Positions 14,362-20,154 of a stretch of DNA of 64,000 bases are shown here, one piece after another (the stretch's first letter is position 1; each line of letters begins with the position of its first letter). The notes beneath the pieces are model-generated. The model saw nothing but the letters and a program-made list of their open reading frames with translations, ran no database searches and was not told the DNA's origin. The position numbers were made by a program, and so were the translations under genes. The stretch spans positions 1-64,000 of the IMG/VR virus record IMGVR_UViG_3300020580_000001. One strand, 5' to 3'. The DNA is from a virus.

Positions 14362-14561
14362 TCCGCATGCCGCCAGTCATAATCGAAGCCCTGCCCCCTG
14401 AAATTTGCCAGCAATGCGGCAAACTGGACGAGCTGCGCCCATATGGAAAACGCCAAGACAACGGCGCCCGCCTATGGATCTGCTTCCGTTGCATGATGCT
14501 GGACGAGGAAGAGGGCAAGCGCGCATTTAATGAGCGGTTCGATGAGGAAGGTTCAGTATGA
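14358..14561 (+). CDS. array gene 2: zinc-ribbon-like protein (67 aa)
   Basis: Contains CQQCGKLDELRPYG and WICFRCMMLDEEEG, two CxxC pairs spaced for one zinc ribbon. Coupled upstream by an ATGA overlap and downstream to the next MTRDEHRA gene the same way. Possibly nucleic-acid binding. Confidence 0.65.
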   Translation: MIRMPPVIIEALPPEICQQCGKLDELRPYGKRQDNGARLWICFRCMMLDEEEGKRAFNERFDEEGSV

Positions 14562-14665
14562 CCCGTGACGAACACCGCGCTGCTTTCTTCTGGTATTGGC
14601 TTGGCTTCATCATGGGGAGCTTCAGCGTCATGGGCTCACTTGCACTCACGGGACATCTGATATGA
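14558..14665 (+). CDS. array gene 3: MTRDEHRA prefix fused to a membrane segment (35 aa)
   Basis: Begins with the shared MTRDEHRA prefix but continues as a hydrophobic span (FFWYWLGFIMGSFSVMGSLA). Start and stop are in ATGA overlaps. The prefix DNA is shared with soluble neighbours, so it seems to move as a translation-start module. Confidence 0.5.
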   Translation: MTRDEHRAAFFWYWLGFIMGSFSVMGSLALTGHLI

Positions 14666-14817
14666 CCCGCGACGAACACCGCGCGAAGTGCATCGAACGT
14701 GCCGCATTAGCTGTGATCAAAGCGACATGGCGAAATCTCGATACAAAGCCATGGCCGCAGAAATACGCAGCCCCATACGGGGCTCTCGTCAAACTACAGA
14801 AAGCGCTTGAACAATGA
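14662..14817 (+). CDS. array gene 4: MTRDEHRA-prefix protein (51 aa)
   Basis: Prefix MTRDEHRAKCIE, then a short helical, Trp-containing body ending KLQKALEQ. Starts and stops in ATGA overlaps. No family recognised. Confidence 0.55.
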   Translation: MTRDEHRAKCIERAALAVIKATWRNLDTKPWPQKYAAPYGALVKLQKALEQ

Positions 14818-15077
14818 CCCGCGACGAACACCGCGCGAAGTGCATCGAGGCGATCGCCGACGAGCTTGAGCCGGATTGGCGAAGATTGCAGAAAATTGAT
14901 TGGGCTCATGGGATCGTTGTCCTCCGCAAAGCCGCCCGTATCTTCGACTCCCTTCATGACATCGCGCGCGTTGTGATAGTAGGCGCCGTAATGAGGGCTA
15001 CCATTAGGCAAGATGGTAACTTTGATGTTTGTACCAACGAGGTAGACCTCACCAACCCACCGGAGAGCAAGCCGTGA
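14814..15077 (+). CDS. array gene 5: MTRDEHRA prefix and DLTNPPESKP tail (87 aa)
   Basis: The only array gene with both shared ends: prefix MTRDEHRAKCIE and tail DLTNPPESKP. The middle is helical and amphipathic (VVLRKAARIFDSLHDIARVV). Its last 16 bases contain GGAG and a GTGA overlap, giving the ribosome-binding site and start of the next gene. Confidence 0.6.
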   Translation: MTRDEHRAKCIEAIADELEPDWRRLQKIDWAHGIVVLRKAARIFDSLHDIARVVIVGAVMRATIRQDGNFDVCTNEVDLTNPPESKP

Positions 15078-15235
15078 TTCCTATTGCCCTTGCAATATAT
15101 GCCATAGCTATAGCGATAGATCGGTGCTGGAACACACACGACAATGGAGGGTCACCAACAGGAGCGATTTGTTTTTTTGGAATAGTGATCTTTGCCATCC
15201 GCGACCTCACCAACCCACCGGAGAAGAAGCCTTGA
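15074..15235 (+). CDS. array gene 6: membrane protein with DLTNPPEKKP tail (53 aa)
   Basis: GTG start at 15074 in a GTGA overlap, with GGAG upstream inside the previous tail. Two hydrophobic spans (IPIALAIYAIAIAID and GAICFFGIVIFAI) and the shared tail DLTNPPEKKP. No cleaved signal expected. Confidence 0.5.
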   Translation: MIPIALAIYAIAIAIDRCWNTHDNGGSPTGAICFFGIVIFAIRDLTNPPEKKP

Positions 15236-15363
15236 CGCCGTTCTGGGATCAGCAATCTGGGGCAGCTGGAGGCCTTCTATACGCTCTCGTATGCGCCTCG
15301 CTAATTATGATAATTTTGAGATTGTGGCGCGACCTCACCAACCCGCCGGAGGGCAAGCCGTGA
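15232..15363 (+). CDS. array gene 7: membrane protein with DLTNPPEGKP tail, TTG start (43 aa)
   Basis: Starts at TTG 15232 overlapping the stop (TTGA); the base change in the junction repeat turned GTG into TTG. One hydrophobic span (GLLYALVCASLIMIILRLW) then DLTNPPEGKP. Confidence 0.5.
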   Translation: MTPFWDQQSGAAGGLLYALVCASLIMIILRLWRDLTNPPEGKP

Positions 15364-15557
15364 GCGAAGCGTACATTTTGATCATAATAGGGTCCGGTGG
15401 CTTACATGGACTTGGCTTCACTGCGACATTCCAAAATAAAGACGCATGTGAGCACGCCCGCGCTACGGCCATGGAAACTTTCACCGGAGAATGGAAATCC
15501 GTTGTGAAATCTATGTGCGTTCCGTACGCCACCAACCCACCGGAGGGCAAGCCGTGA
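15360..15557 (+). CDS. array gene 8: small protein with TNPPEGKP tail (65 aa)
   Basis: GTG 15360 in a GTGA overlap, preceded by GGAGGGCAAGCC. The N-terminus is an alternating hydrophobic strand (YILIIIGSGGLHGLGFT), then a helical Cys-containing body with TNPPEGKP end. Could be a small alpha/beta domain. Function unknown. Confidence 0.5.
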   Translation: MSEAYILIIIGSGGLHGLGFTATFQNKDACEHARATAMETFTGEWKSVVKSMCVPYATNPPEGKP

Positions 15558-15886
15558 CCAGCACATTAACCGCCGCCGGGATTGCCCTATGCACAACCTT
15601 GATAGGCAACCCAAATCCTAATTATGAAGAGTGCAGTACCGCGATTTCAAGATCGCAGCCGCCAATGGATCAATTTTACAAATCGCCATCTCTAAATGAG
15701 CACTGCCCAGACTCGATGAAGTGCGATCATGAGAAGTGGCCTGACTGCACCGCATGGTCCACCTATGATATTTTAGACGGCTCAAAAGGCACGTCCTATT
15801 TTTGCCGCCGCAACGCAAGGCTGATTTGGCTGCCCGATGGAAGATGGAGCTGGATCGTTGACAGCCCGCCGGAGGGCAAGCCGTGA
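15554..15886 (+). CDS. array gene 9: Cys-rich protein with SPPEGKP tail (110 aa)
   Basis: GTG 15554 in a GTGA overlap. N-terminus MTSTLTAAGIALCTTLIGNP could be a signal or membrane anchor. The body has six further Cys in pairs (HCPDSMKCDHEKWPDC) compatible with disulfides outside the cytoplasm. Ends SPPEGKP, whose DNA starts the excisionase. Confidence 0.55.
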   Translation: MTSTLTAAGIALCTTLIGNPNPNYEECSTAISRSQPPMDQFYKSPSLNEHCPDSMKCDHEKWPDCTAWSTYDILDGSKGTSYFCRRNARLIWLPDGRWSWIVDSPPEGKP

Positions 15887-16158
15887 CCCCGCTACGCCCG
15901 CGGGATATTGCCGCCCGGTGGCAGTGCAGCGAACGCCATATTCTTAATCTCATTCGCTGGCACGACTTGCCAGCCTTTCGAATTGGAGGCAAATTGCTTC
16001 GCGTTCCCCTAGACGCCGTTGAGGCATATGAGAGATGTCACCTAAATTCAGGCTCATCAAATACCGCGGATGGTTCTATGCCGCATGGCGGGAGGACGGA
16101 GTCTCGCGCCGCAAAGCGCTCCGTACCCGCGATCGTGAATCTGCCGAGCAAACGCTAA
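15883..16158 (+). CDS. excisionase-like MerR/HTH_17 protein
   Basis: GTG start in the last junction repeat. Residues 1-50 form a winged HTH of the excisionase kind: RPRDIAARWQCSERHILNLI, then RIGGKLLRVPLDAVEAYE. It lies just upstream of the integrase and overlaps it by 124 bp in another frame, so its C-terminal ~40 residues are dual coding. Expected role: directing excision or controlling the integrase. Confidence 0.78.
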   Translation: MTPLRPRDIAARWQCSERHILNLIRWHDLPAFRIGGKLLRVPLDAVEAYERCHLNSGSSNTADGSMPHGGRTESRAAKRSVPAIVNLPSKR

Positions 16159-17066
16159 AGTCTTTCACCGCCGCATTCGAAATCGCCAATAGGCCAGAAA
16201 TTATCACTGTGGAGTATTGTTGGAATGGGTATCGCGAGACGCTTAAAGGAAGACCTGCATTTTCGACTATGGGCTTTGAAGCAAAGTCTGTTCTTCCTTT
16301 TTTTGGCTCTCTCGACGCCATATCAATTTCGGAAGACGACTGCAGGACTTACCTTGTCAAGCGCCAAGTGGCAGGCCGCGCATCTGGTACTGTATGGACC
16401 GAGCTTGGCCGACTCCGATCGGCACTGAAATGGGCAGAACGGAAAAACTTAATCGCGAAGGCCCCGGCAATCTACCGGCCGCCGATGCCGCCGCCGCGGG
16501 ACTTAAGGTTGACGCGCGAACAGGCAAAATCATTTTTGACGGCCGCCAAAATGCCCCACGTCCGCCTATTTACTTTACTAGCTATGACGACTGGCGCGCG
16601 TATGAGTGCATTGTTAGGGCTCACTTGGGATCGTGTGGACTTCACTGGACGCTTAATCGATTTAGCCGATCCGGGGCGCCCGAAGACTAAGAAAGGAAGG
16701 GCCGTGGTGCCGATCAACCGGACGCTAATGGCGGCCCTCCAGGAAGCCAGCGCTGGTGCTCTGACGCCCTATGTCATCGAATGGGCAGGGCACCCGGTCA
16801 AGGAGGTCAAACATGCCTTGGCGAGCGTTGGAAGGCGATGCGGCTTGCCCTGGGTGACGGCGCACGTGTTTCGTCACTCGGTTGCCTCGTGGCTCGCGGA
16901 AGATGGGGTGAGCATGGAGAAGATCGCCGAATTGCTTGGGCACGCAGACAGCCGCACGACCTACAAAACCTATGTGCGGTTCACGCCAGATTTCTTACGC
17001 GACGCGGCCGAGGCGCTGGAGATCGACGCGTTCAAACAAGATGTGCGCCGCAATGCTAATTCTTAA
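16035..17066 (+). CDS. int: tyrosine recombinase / phage integrase
   Basis: A 343-residue tyrosine recombinase. Catalytic residues visible: Arg189 (TTGARMSALL), Lys near 219-220, HxxR at 277-280 (HVFRHSVASWL), His303 (LLGHADSRTT) and the nucleophile Tyr313 (TYKTYVRF). The N-terminal 100 residues match a SAM-like arm-binding and core-binding layout. It faces a tRNA-Thr gene 0.4 kb downstream, the usual target type. Its last 12 codons appear to have been replaced: a second, diverged copy of the LRDAAEALEI coding sequence lies at 17264-17290 with a different C-terminus. Confidence 0.92.
   Translation: MSPKFRLIKYRGWFYAAWREDGVSRRKALRTRDRESAEQTLKSFTAAFEIANRPEIITVEYCWNGYRETLKGRPAFSTMGFEAKSVLPFFGSLDAISISEDDCRTYLVKRQVAGRASGTVWTELGRLRSALKWAERKNLIAKAPAIYRPPMPPPRDLRLTREQAKSFLTAAKMPHVRLFTLLAMTTGARMSALLGLTWDRVDFTGRLIDLADPGRPKTKKGRAVVPINRTLMAALQEASAGALTPYVIEWAGHPVKEVKHALASVGRRCGLPWVTAHVFRHSVASWLAEDGVSMEKIAELLGHADSRTTYKTYVRFTPDFLRDAAEALEIDAFKQDVRRNANS
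16998..17024 (+). repeat. integrase 3'-end repeat, copy 1
   Basis: Codes RDAAEALEI in the integrase. The same 27 bp recurs at 17264-17290 with two differences (coding RGAAEALEI), 266 bp downstream. Confidence 0.75.
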
Positions 17067-17259
17067 GAGGCTGATAGCCGTATGTTTGGCGTCGATTCTG
17101 TTTGTCGCTTATTGGGCCGGATTTATCATCGCTGAGAATGACGCATATACTCATGGCCATAACGGCTTCGTGCATGATCCTACTGGAATACTCTTATATG
17201 TTGCAGCGGTACTCCTAAGCGTAATTTCGATACCGATTCTGGTCTGGCTTTGGGAGTAA
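17053..17259 (+). CDS. two-span membrane protein (68 aa) inserted after the integrase
   Basis: ATG 17053 lies inside the integrase end. Two hydrophobic spans (LIAVCLASILFVAYWAGFII and GILLYVAAVLLSVISIPILV) flank a polar His/Asp loop. It occupies the DNA between the two copies of the integrase 3' repeat, so it looks like a recent insertion. Function unknown; membrane exclusion proteins are one possibility. Confidence 0.6.
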   Translation: MLILKRLIAVCLASILFVAYWAGFIIAENDAYTHGHNGFVHDPTGILLYVAAVLLSVISIPILVWLWE

Positions 17260-17263
17260 CTCT

Positions 17264-17328
17264 CGCGGCGCAGCCGAGGCGCTGGAGATCGGCATGGCTC
17301 ACTCAATGCGGAGTGGCCGGGAGGCAAA
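17264..17328 (+). pseudogene. remnant of an alternative integrase C-terminus
   Basis: In frame with the 27-bp repeat (17264-17290), the DNA continues GMAHSMRSGREAK and then TGA at 17330, a plausible integrase tail. It has no start of its own. The simplest reading is that the original end of the integrase was displaced when the segment carrying the membrane gene inserted. Confidence 0.55.
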
Positions 17329-17412
17329 ATGAACTCGATGAAAGAACGCACCGTGCCGGAAACGGCGTCAGATGCCGAACAAATTTCTGTAAACGAAGCC
17401 AAAAGCCCTTAG
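17329..17412 (+). CDS. possible 27-aa acidic peptide
   Basis: ATG 17329 follows GGGAGGCAAA, a strong ribosome-binding site, and overlaps the TGA of the integrase remnant. The product is short and hydrophilic. Likely a former coupled gene behind the original integrase end. Confidence 0.35.
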   Translation: MNSMKERTVPETASDAEQISVNEAKSP

Positions 17413-17447
17413 ATTCCATTGGGGCCGCTCCCTTGGTAAAAGAGTGG

Positions 17448-17471
17448 CCGCCACAGCTAACTGCGGTTTTT
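17448..17471 (+). terminator. weak intrinsic terminator after the integrase operon
   Basis: CCG..CAG-CTAA-CTG-CGG forms a 6-bp bulged stem followed by TTTTT at 17467-17471, just before the tRNA gene. Would end the right early operon. The bulge makes it uncertain. Confidence 0.35.
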
Positions 17472-17474
17472 GAC

Positions 17475-17549
17475 GCCGCCGTAGCTTAGGGGTAAAGCAT
17501 TGCTTTGGTAAAGCAAAGACCGGAAGTTCGAGTCTTCCCGGCGGCACCA
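17475..17549 (+). tRNA. tRNA-Thr (anticodon GGT)
   Basis: Complete cloverleaf: acceptor GCCGCCG/CGGCGGC, D stem GCTT/AAGC, anticodon stem TTGCT/AGCAA with loop TTGGTAA (anticodon GGT, Thr), T stem GGAAG/CTTCC, discriminator A and encoded CCA. It lies downstream of the integrase in the same direction, so it is a likely attachment target or carries the attP core. Alternatively it is a phage-borne tRNA. Confidence 0.92.
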
Positions 17550-17569
17550 TTTCTCAAACGGTTGGGTGT

Positions 17570-17577
17570 TCATTTTG
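17570..17577. repeat. target-site duplication, left copy
   Basis: TCATTTTG immediately outside the left inverted repeat; identical to 20155-20162 outside the right one. Confidence 0.85.
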
Positions 17578-17628
17578 GGTGCTGTCCTAATTTGCCGCTG
17601 GGTGTCCGAATTTGAGAGAAGTGGTGTC

Positions 17629-17961
17629 CTAAGTTGATTTTTGCTTCTCTTCGGATTCCTTAATCATTTTCTTGAGTATCTCGGCAGTAGCTGGCGAGAC
17701 CTGTATTTCTACCCCAGAAATTTTTTCCACATGCTCAATAATAGACTTGAGACTAATGTAGAGTGTTTTCATGGCTGGGGGCGTCATGAAAACCGCTACC
17801 TGTTCTTGCATCCCCTTATTGTGGTCGGCCGCATCATGTGCTACCCCAAAACGCACACATAGATCTGCCCCACTAAACTGCATTGCAAATGCATTGCAAT
17901 ACACAAAGCGAAAATCTATTGCATGTGTATTTTGCGTGGTCGCTAGATATGGTTCAGACAT
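17629..17961 (-). CDS. DUF3467 protein, third gene of the TA operon
   Basis: A 110-residue protein with the DUF3467 pattern: RFVYCNAFAMQFSGADLCVRF, then QVAVFMTPPAMKTLYISL and VEKISGVEIQV. It overlaps the antitoxin end by 19 bp, so it is co-translated with the TA pair. The family is small and of unknown function. Here it is transposon cargo. Confidence 0.75.
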   Translation of the reverse strand: MSEPYLATTQNTHAIDFRFVYCNAFAMQFSGADLCVRFGVAHDAADHNKGMQEQVAVFMTPPAMKTLYISLKSIIEHVEKISGVEIQVSPATAEILKKMIKESEEKQKST

Positions 17962-18479
17962 AAAGCACCTCTTTTCGAATCCATTCCAGGCGCAATAATT
18001 AATGACGCTCTAATATCTCCAACCTTTCCAGCGATACCAAACGTATCAGACGAAATTGAAACTGTATCTAAATTTGTTCTAAACGTTGCCGAAGCGAAGA
18101 TGGGCAATTTCTTCTCACACATGGGCAATGCATCACGATCGAAATTCATGACGCACAAATCAGACGTTTCGAGGTTACCAGCTTGAACGGCAATCTCGCT
18201 AAACGGAACGAAGCGAACTGAAAGTCCAACATCAAATGCCGAGGCCAGACGGCGCAAAGTTGCTATCTCAACATTTTCAAAGTCTGGATCCTCGATCGCC
18301 GAAATTCTGGATTGTTTCATGCCCGCTTTTTCAGCCAATATCGTTTGCGTCCATTCACGATCTTCGCGCATCATAAAAATTTGCGCAGCAATTGTGCTCG
18401 AGACGTGAGACGCCACAAAGGATTCACGATACTCTTTACTCTTCATCCTTTTCCATAGCGTCCGAACTGTCGAACTCAT
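17943..18479 (-). CDS. HigA-like antitoxin with C-terminal extension
   Basis: Start taken at ATG 18479 (MSSTVRTLWKRM); ATG 18491 is four codons earlier. Residues about 34-80 form an XRE HTH: REDREWTQTILAEKAGMKQS, RISAIEDPDFENVEIATLRR, LASAFDVGLSVRFVPFSEI. This layout is typical of antitoxins paired with phage-Gp49/HigB toxins. A further ~85 residues follow (beta-rich), longer than usual. The gene overlaps the toxin by 44 bp. Likely autorepressor binding the palindrome at 18894-18911. Confidence 0.8.
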   Translation of the reverse strand: MSSTVRTLWKRMKSKEYRESFVASHVSSTIAAQIFMMREDREWTQTILAEKAGMKQSRISAIEDPDFENVEIATLRRLASAFDVGLSVRFVPFSEIAVQAGNLETSDLCVMNFDRDALPMCEKKLPIFASATFRTNLDTVSISSDTFGIAGKVGDIRASLIIAPGMDSKRGALCLNHI

Positions 18480-18843
18480 GCGGGACAGCATGGGAACTGT
18501 TCCTTTCTAAATTACGGAGACGTGCTAGTGCGACAGCTACGTCAGACTTGGGAATTTTGTCGTTTTTCTCAATCGCGCCGACCAAAATGATATACTGTTT
18601 TGTTCCATAGTACGTTCCAAGAGGGCGGTATTGAACGCCATTTCCCGTGATTCTGAACTCGTACAGGTCACCGGAGCAGCGATATTTTGACACCCATTTT
18701 TCAGACCAGCTTAGAAGAGCAGCCATCATCAAGAGTCTAGAATCGATACGCGCCCGGTCTCTGTCGGGGAGCGCATCTAGCCATTCGCGAATTTTGTTGC
18801 GCTTCGTCAATTCGGCATAATCGAAGAAGCGCCAGACAGCCAT
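18436..18843 (-). CDS. HigB/Gp49-type RelE-superfamily toxin
   Basis: A 135-residue toxin of the phage-derived Gp49/HigB family: basic N-terminus with LDALPDRDRARIDSRL, the core YRCSGDLYEFRI, and YGTKQYIILVGAIEKNDKIP (the 'Lxxxf.KK'-like motif of RelE folds). Such toxins are mRNA interferases. Toxin-first gene order matches higBA. Acidic C-terminal tail (DSSDAMEKDEE). It would stabilise the transposon or act in phage defence. Confidence 0.8.
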   Translation of the reverse strand: MAVWRFFDYAELTKRNKIREWLDALPDRDRARIDSRLLMMAALLSWSEKWVSKYRCSGDLYEFRITGNGVQYRPLGTYYGTKQYIILVGAIEKNDKIPKSDVAVALARLRNLERNSSHAVPHEFDSSDAMEKDEE

Positions 18844-18881
18844 AAGCTATCACATAAAACGGATAAAAGTCAAGAATTTAC

Positions 18882-18911
18882 TTGACGGGCGAATATCACT
18901 TATATATGATA
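18882..18911 (+). promoter_or_regulatory. near-consensus promoter of the structured RNA, overlapped by a palindrome
   Basis: TTGACG (18882-18887), 17-bp spacer, TATGAT (18905-18910), five of six consensus bases in each box. The palindrome TATCA-8-TGATA (18894-18911) lies over spacer and -10. It is close upstream of the divergent TA start (18843), whose own -35 TTGACT is at 18873-18868 on the minus strand. The antitoxin is a likely ligand, which would couple TA and RNA expression. Confidence 0.6.
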
Positions 18912-18928
18912 ATCGAACTTCCGGAATT

Positions 18929-19128
18929 GGTTCGACGTTTCAAGTAGTTAGCAAGAAACGTCGAACCGTCCGATTCGCATAAATGGGGGATGGTCTAACG
19001 GTAGGACGGCCCGATTTACCCCGAGGCAATCCCGGTTCGAATCCGGGTCCCCCATCAACCCGAATGGCGGGGCCGAGGTGTTCCAGCACCCCGACCCCTG
19101 ATCAAAAACCCAGGGATTTGGCCCCCTG
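18929..19128 (+). ncRNA. structured non-coding RNA block of the transposon
   Basis: Downstream of the promoter there is no gene for 300 bp but strong structure: a perfect 12-bp stem GGTTCGACGTTT/AAACGTCGAACC with 15-nt loop (18929-18967), a tRNA-like fold (18984-19055), a 12-bp stem with two mismatches and loop TTCCAG (19069-19098), and a small stem CAGGG/CCCTG (19111-19128). A 10-bp repeat ACCGTCCGAT flanks the tRNA-like part (18965 and 19135). It may be transcribed as one RNA leading into the transposase. Confidence 0.6.
18984..19055 (+). tRNA. tRNA-like sequence, Gln-type body with abnormal anticodon arm
   Basis: Acceptor TGGGGGA/TCCCCCA, D arm GTC/GAC with AACGGTA, and T arm CCCGG-TTCGAAT-CCGGG are all intact and resemble tRNA-Gln. 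At standard positions the anticodon loop reads ATTTACC (anticodon TTA, complementary to the stop codon TAA), but the 5-bp stem does not pair; pairing GCCCG with CG(A)GGC needs one bulged A and an 8-nt loop. No CCA is encoded. It may be a decayed tRNA, a tRNA mimic or a suppressor-like tRNA. Confidence 0.5.
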
Positions 19129-19217
19129 AGCATGACCGTCCGATGCATATAACACGAACGGCGCGGACTTTCCAGAGTCCAGCTCATCGCCAATCCCGCA
19201 ATCCATGGATTGGCCCC

Positions 19218-20096
19218 ATGAACATTCTTTCTCACGACCAACAGGTTAGCGTCATAGCCGCCCTCACCGAAGGCTGTAGCATTCGCTCCGTCGAGCGCTT
19301 GACCGGCATTCACCGCGATACGATCATGCGGCTAGGCGTCCGCGTCGGACGCGACTGCGCGGCCTTGCATGACCGCCTAATGCAAAACCTGCATGTCAAT
19401 CTACTTGAGTTTGACGAGGTATGGTCATTCATCGGCAAGAAGCAAAAGCGGCTTGCCCCAAGCGACCTTCGAGAAAAGGGCGACTGCTATATCTTCACGG
19501 CGTTGTCGGCTACGCACAAGGCGATCATTTCTTATCAAATCGGTAAGCGGAGCGGAGCGAATGCGAATACCTTCGCTATGGACGTTCGCCAACGGATTCT
19601 CGGGCGTCCGCAAATCAGTTCCGATGGCTTTAGTCCTTACGTTGATGCCATTGAACTGGCCTTCGGCTCGGACGTCGATTACGGGCAAATCGTGAAGGTA
19701 TATGCTGGCGAGCCTGGCCCTGATGCCGCGCGGCGCTATTCGCCGGGCGTCGTAGTAGATGTAAGGAAGGCGGTCATCGCCGGCGGCCCAGATCGGAAGA
19801 AGATCAGCACGTCTTTTGTCGAGCGATCGAACCTAACAATCCGGATGCAATGCCGCCGGCTTACGAGGCTTACAAATGCCTTCAGCAAGAAGCTTGAGAA
19901 CCATGCGGCGGCTGTGGCGCTGTTTGTGGCGCATTATAACTTTTGCCGTGTTCATGAGACTTTGCGCGTTACGCCAGCCATGGCGCTGGGCGTGACCGAT
20001 CACATTTGGACGATTGGTGAGTTAATTGACGCCGCCTCGGCAGGCCCCCAGCCCCGCATGCGTCCATTCACGGTGATCCATGGAGGGCGCGCCTAG
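19218..20096 (+). CDS. IS1-family-like transposase
   Basis: Start at ATG 19218 (MNILSHDQQVSVIAAL). N-terminal HTH CSIRSVERLTGIHRDTIMRL, then DDE-type catalytic residues: Asp in LLEFDEVWSFIGKKQ, Asp in ISSDGFSPYVDAIELAF, Glu in SFVERSNLTIRMQ, followed by LTNAFSKKLENHAAAVALFV and the HYNFCRVHETLRVTPAMA block. This is the single-frame IS1-like group common in Alphaproteobacteria. Intact at 292 residues; the element is probably still mobile. Confidence 0.9.
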   Translation: MNILSHDQQVSVIAALTEGCSIRSVERLTGIHRDTIMRLGVRVGRDCAALHDRLMQNLHVNLLEFDEVWSFIGKKQKRLAPSDLREKGDCYIFTALSATHKAIISYQIGKRSGANANTFAMDVRQRILGRPQISSDGFSPYVDAIELAFGSDVDYGQIVKVYAGEPGPDAARRYSPGVVVDVRKAVIAGGPDRKKISTSFVERSNLTIRMQCRRLTRLTNAFSKKLENHAAAVALFVAHYNFCRVHETLRVTPAMALGVTDHIWTIGELIDAASAGPQPRMRPFTVIHGGRA

Positions 20097-20154
20097 CGCC
20101 TTTCTCGCGAGTGTCCTAATCTGAGAAATCGAGTGTCCGAATTAGGACAGCACC

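Larger units (their letters stand above)
14011..14848 (+). repeat. four copies of a 24-35-bp gene-start repeat
   Basis: The segment coding MTRDEHRA(KCIE) starts at 14011, 14558, 14662 and 14814. Copies at 14011, 14662 and 14814 match over 35 bp with one synonymous T/C difference; the 14558 copy matches 24 bp. Two copies are also preceded by the same GGTTCAGT. Similarity stops inside the genes, so this is not a duplication of whole genes. Confidence 0.8.
15045..15886 (+). repeat. five copies of a gene-junction repeat (tail + RBS + start)
   Basis: Copies end at 15077, 15235, 15363, 15557 and 15886 (each about 30-33 bp). The core CCGGAGGGCAAGCCGTGA encodes PEGKP-stop and, read in the other frame, a GGAGG ribosome-binding site with a GTG start overlapping TGA. 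A degenerate version (GGCAAGCCATGA) ends at 14361. Repeats are separated by unrelated short genes. Confidence 0.8.
17578..20154. mobile_element. IS1-like transposon carrying toxin-antitoxin, DUF3467 and tRNA-like RNA
   Basis: Ends are perfect 15-bp inverted repeats GGTGCTGTCCTAATT (17578-17592) and its complement (20140-20154), flanked by the 8-bp direct repeat TCATTTTG (17570-17577 and 20155-20162), i.e. a target duplication. Subterminal GTGTCC motifs repeat near both ends (17602, 17623, 20111, 20133). Cargo: DUF3467 gene, HTH antitoxin, HigB-like toxin (all minus strand), a promoter-driven structured RNA block and the transposase (plus). A plain IS of this type would be about 1 kb; this is 2577 bp. 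It interrupts non-essential phage DNA beside tRNA-Thr. Confidence 0.88.

Noticed and set aside
13978-15900. CRISPR array
   Set aside because: The repeats here are coding, unevenly spaced (about 100-330 bp) and differ at gene starts versus gene ends; they do not form repeat-spacer units.
18984-19055. Stop-codon reassignment of the phage by a UAA-reading tRNA
   Set aside because: TAA is used as a normal stop in many genes here and no gene needs read-through; the tRNA-like sequence belongs to the transposon and has a poor anticodon stem.
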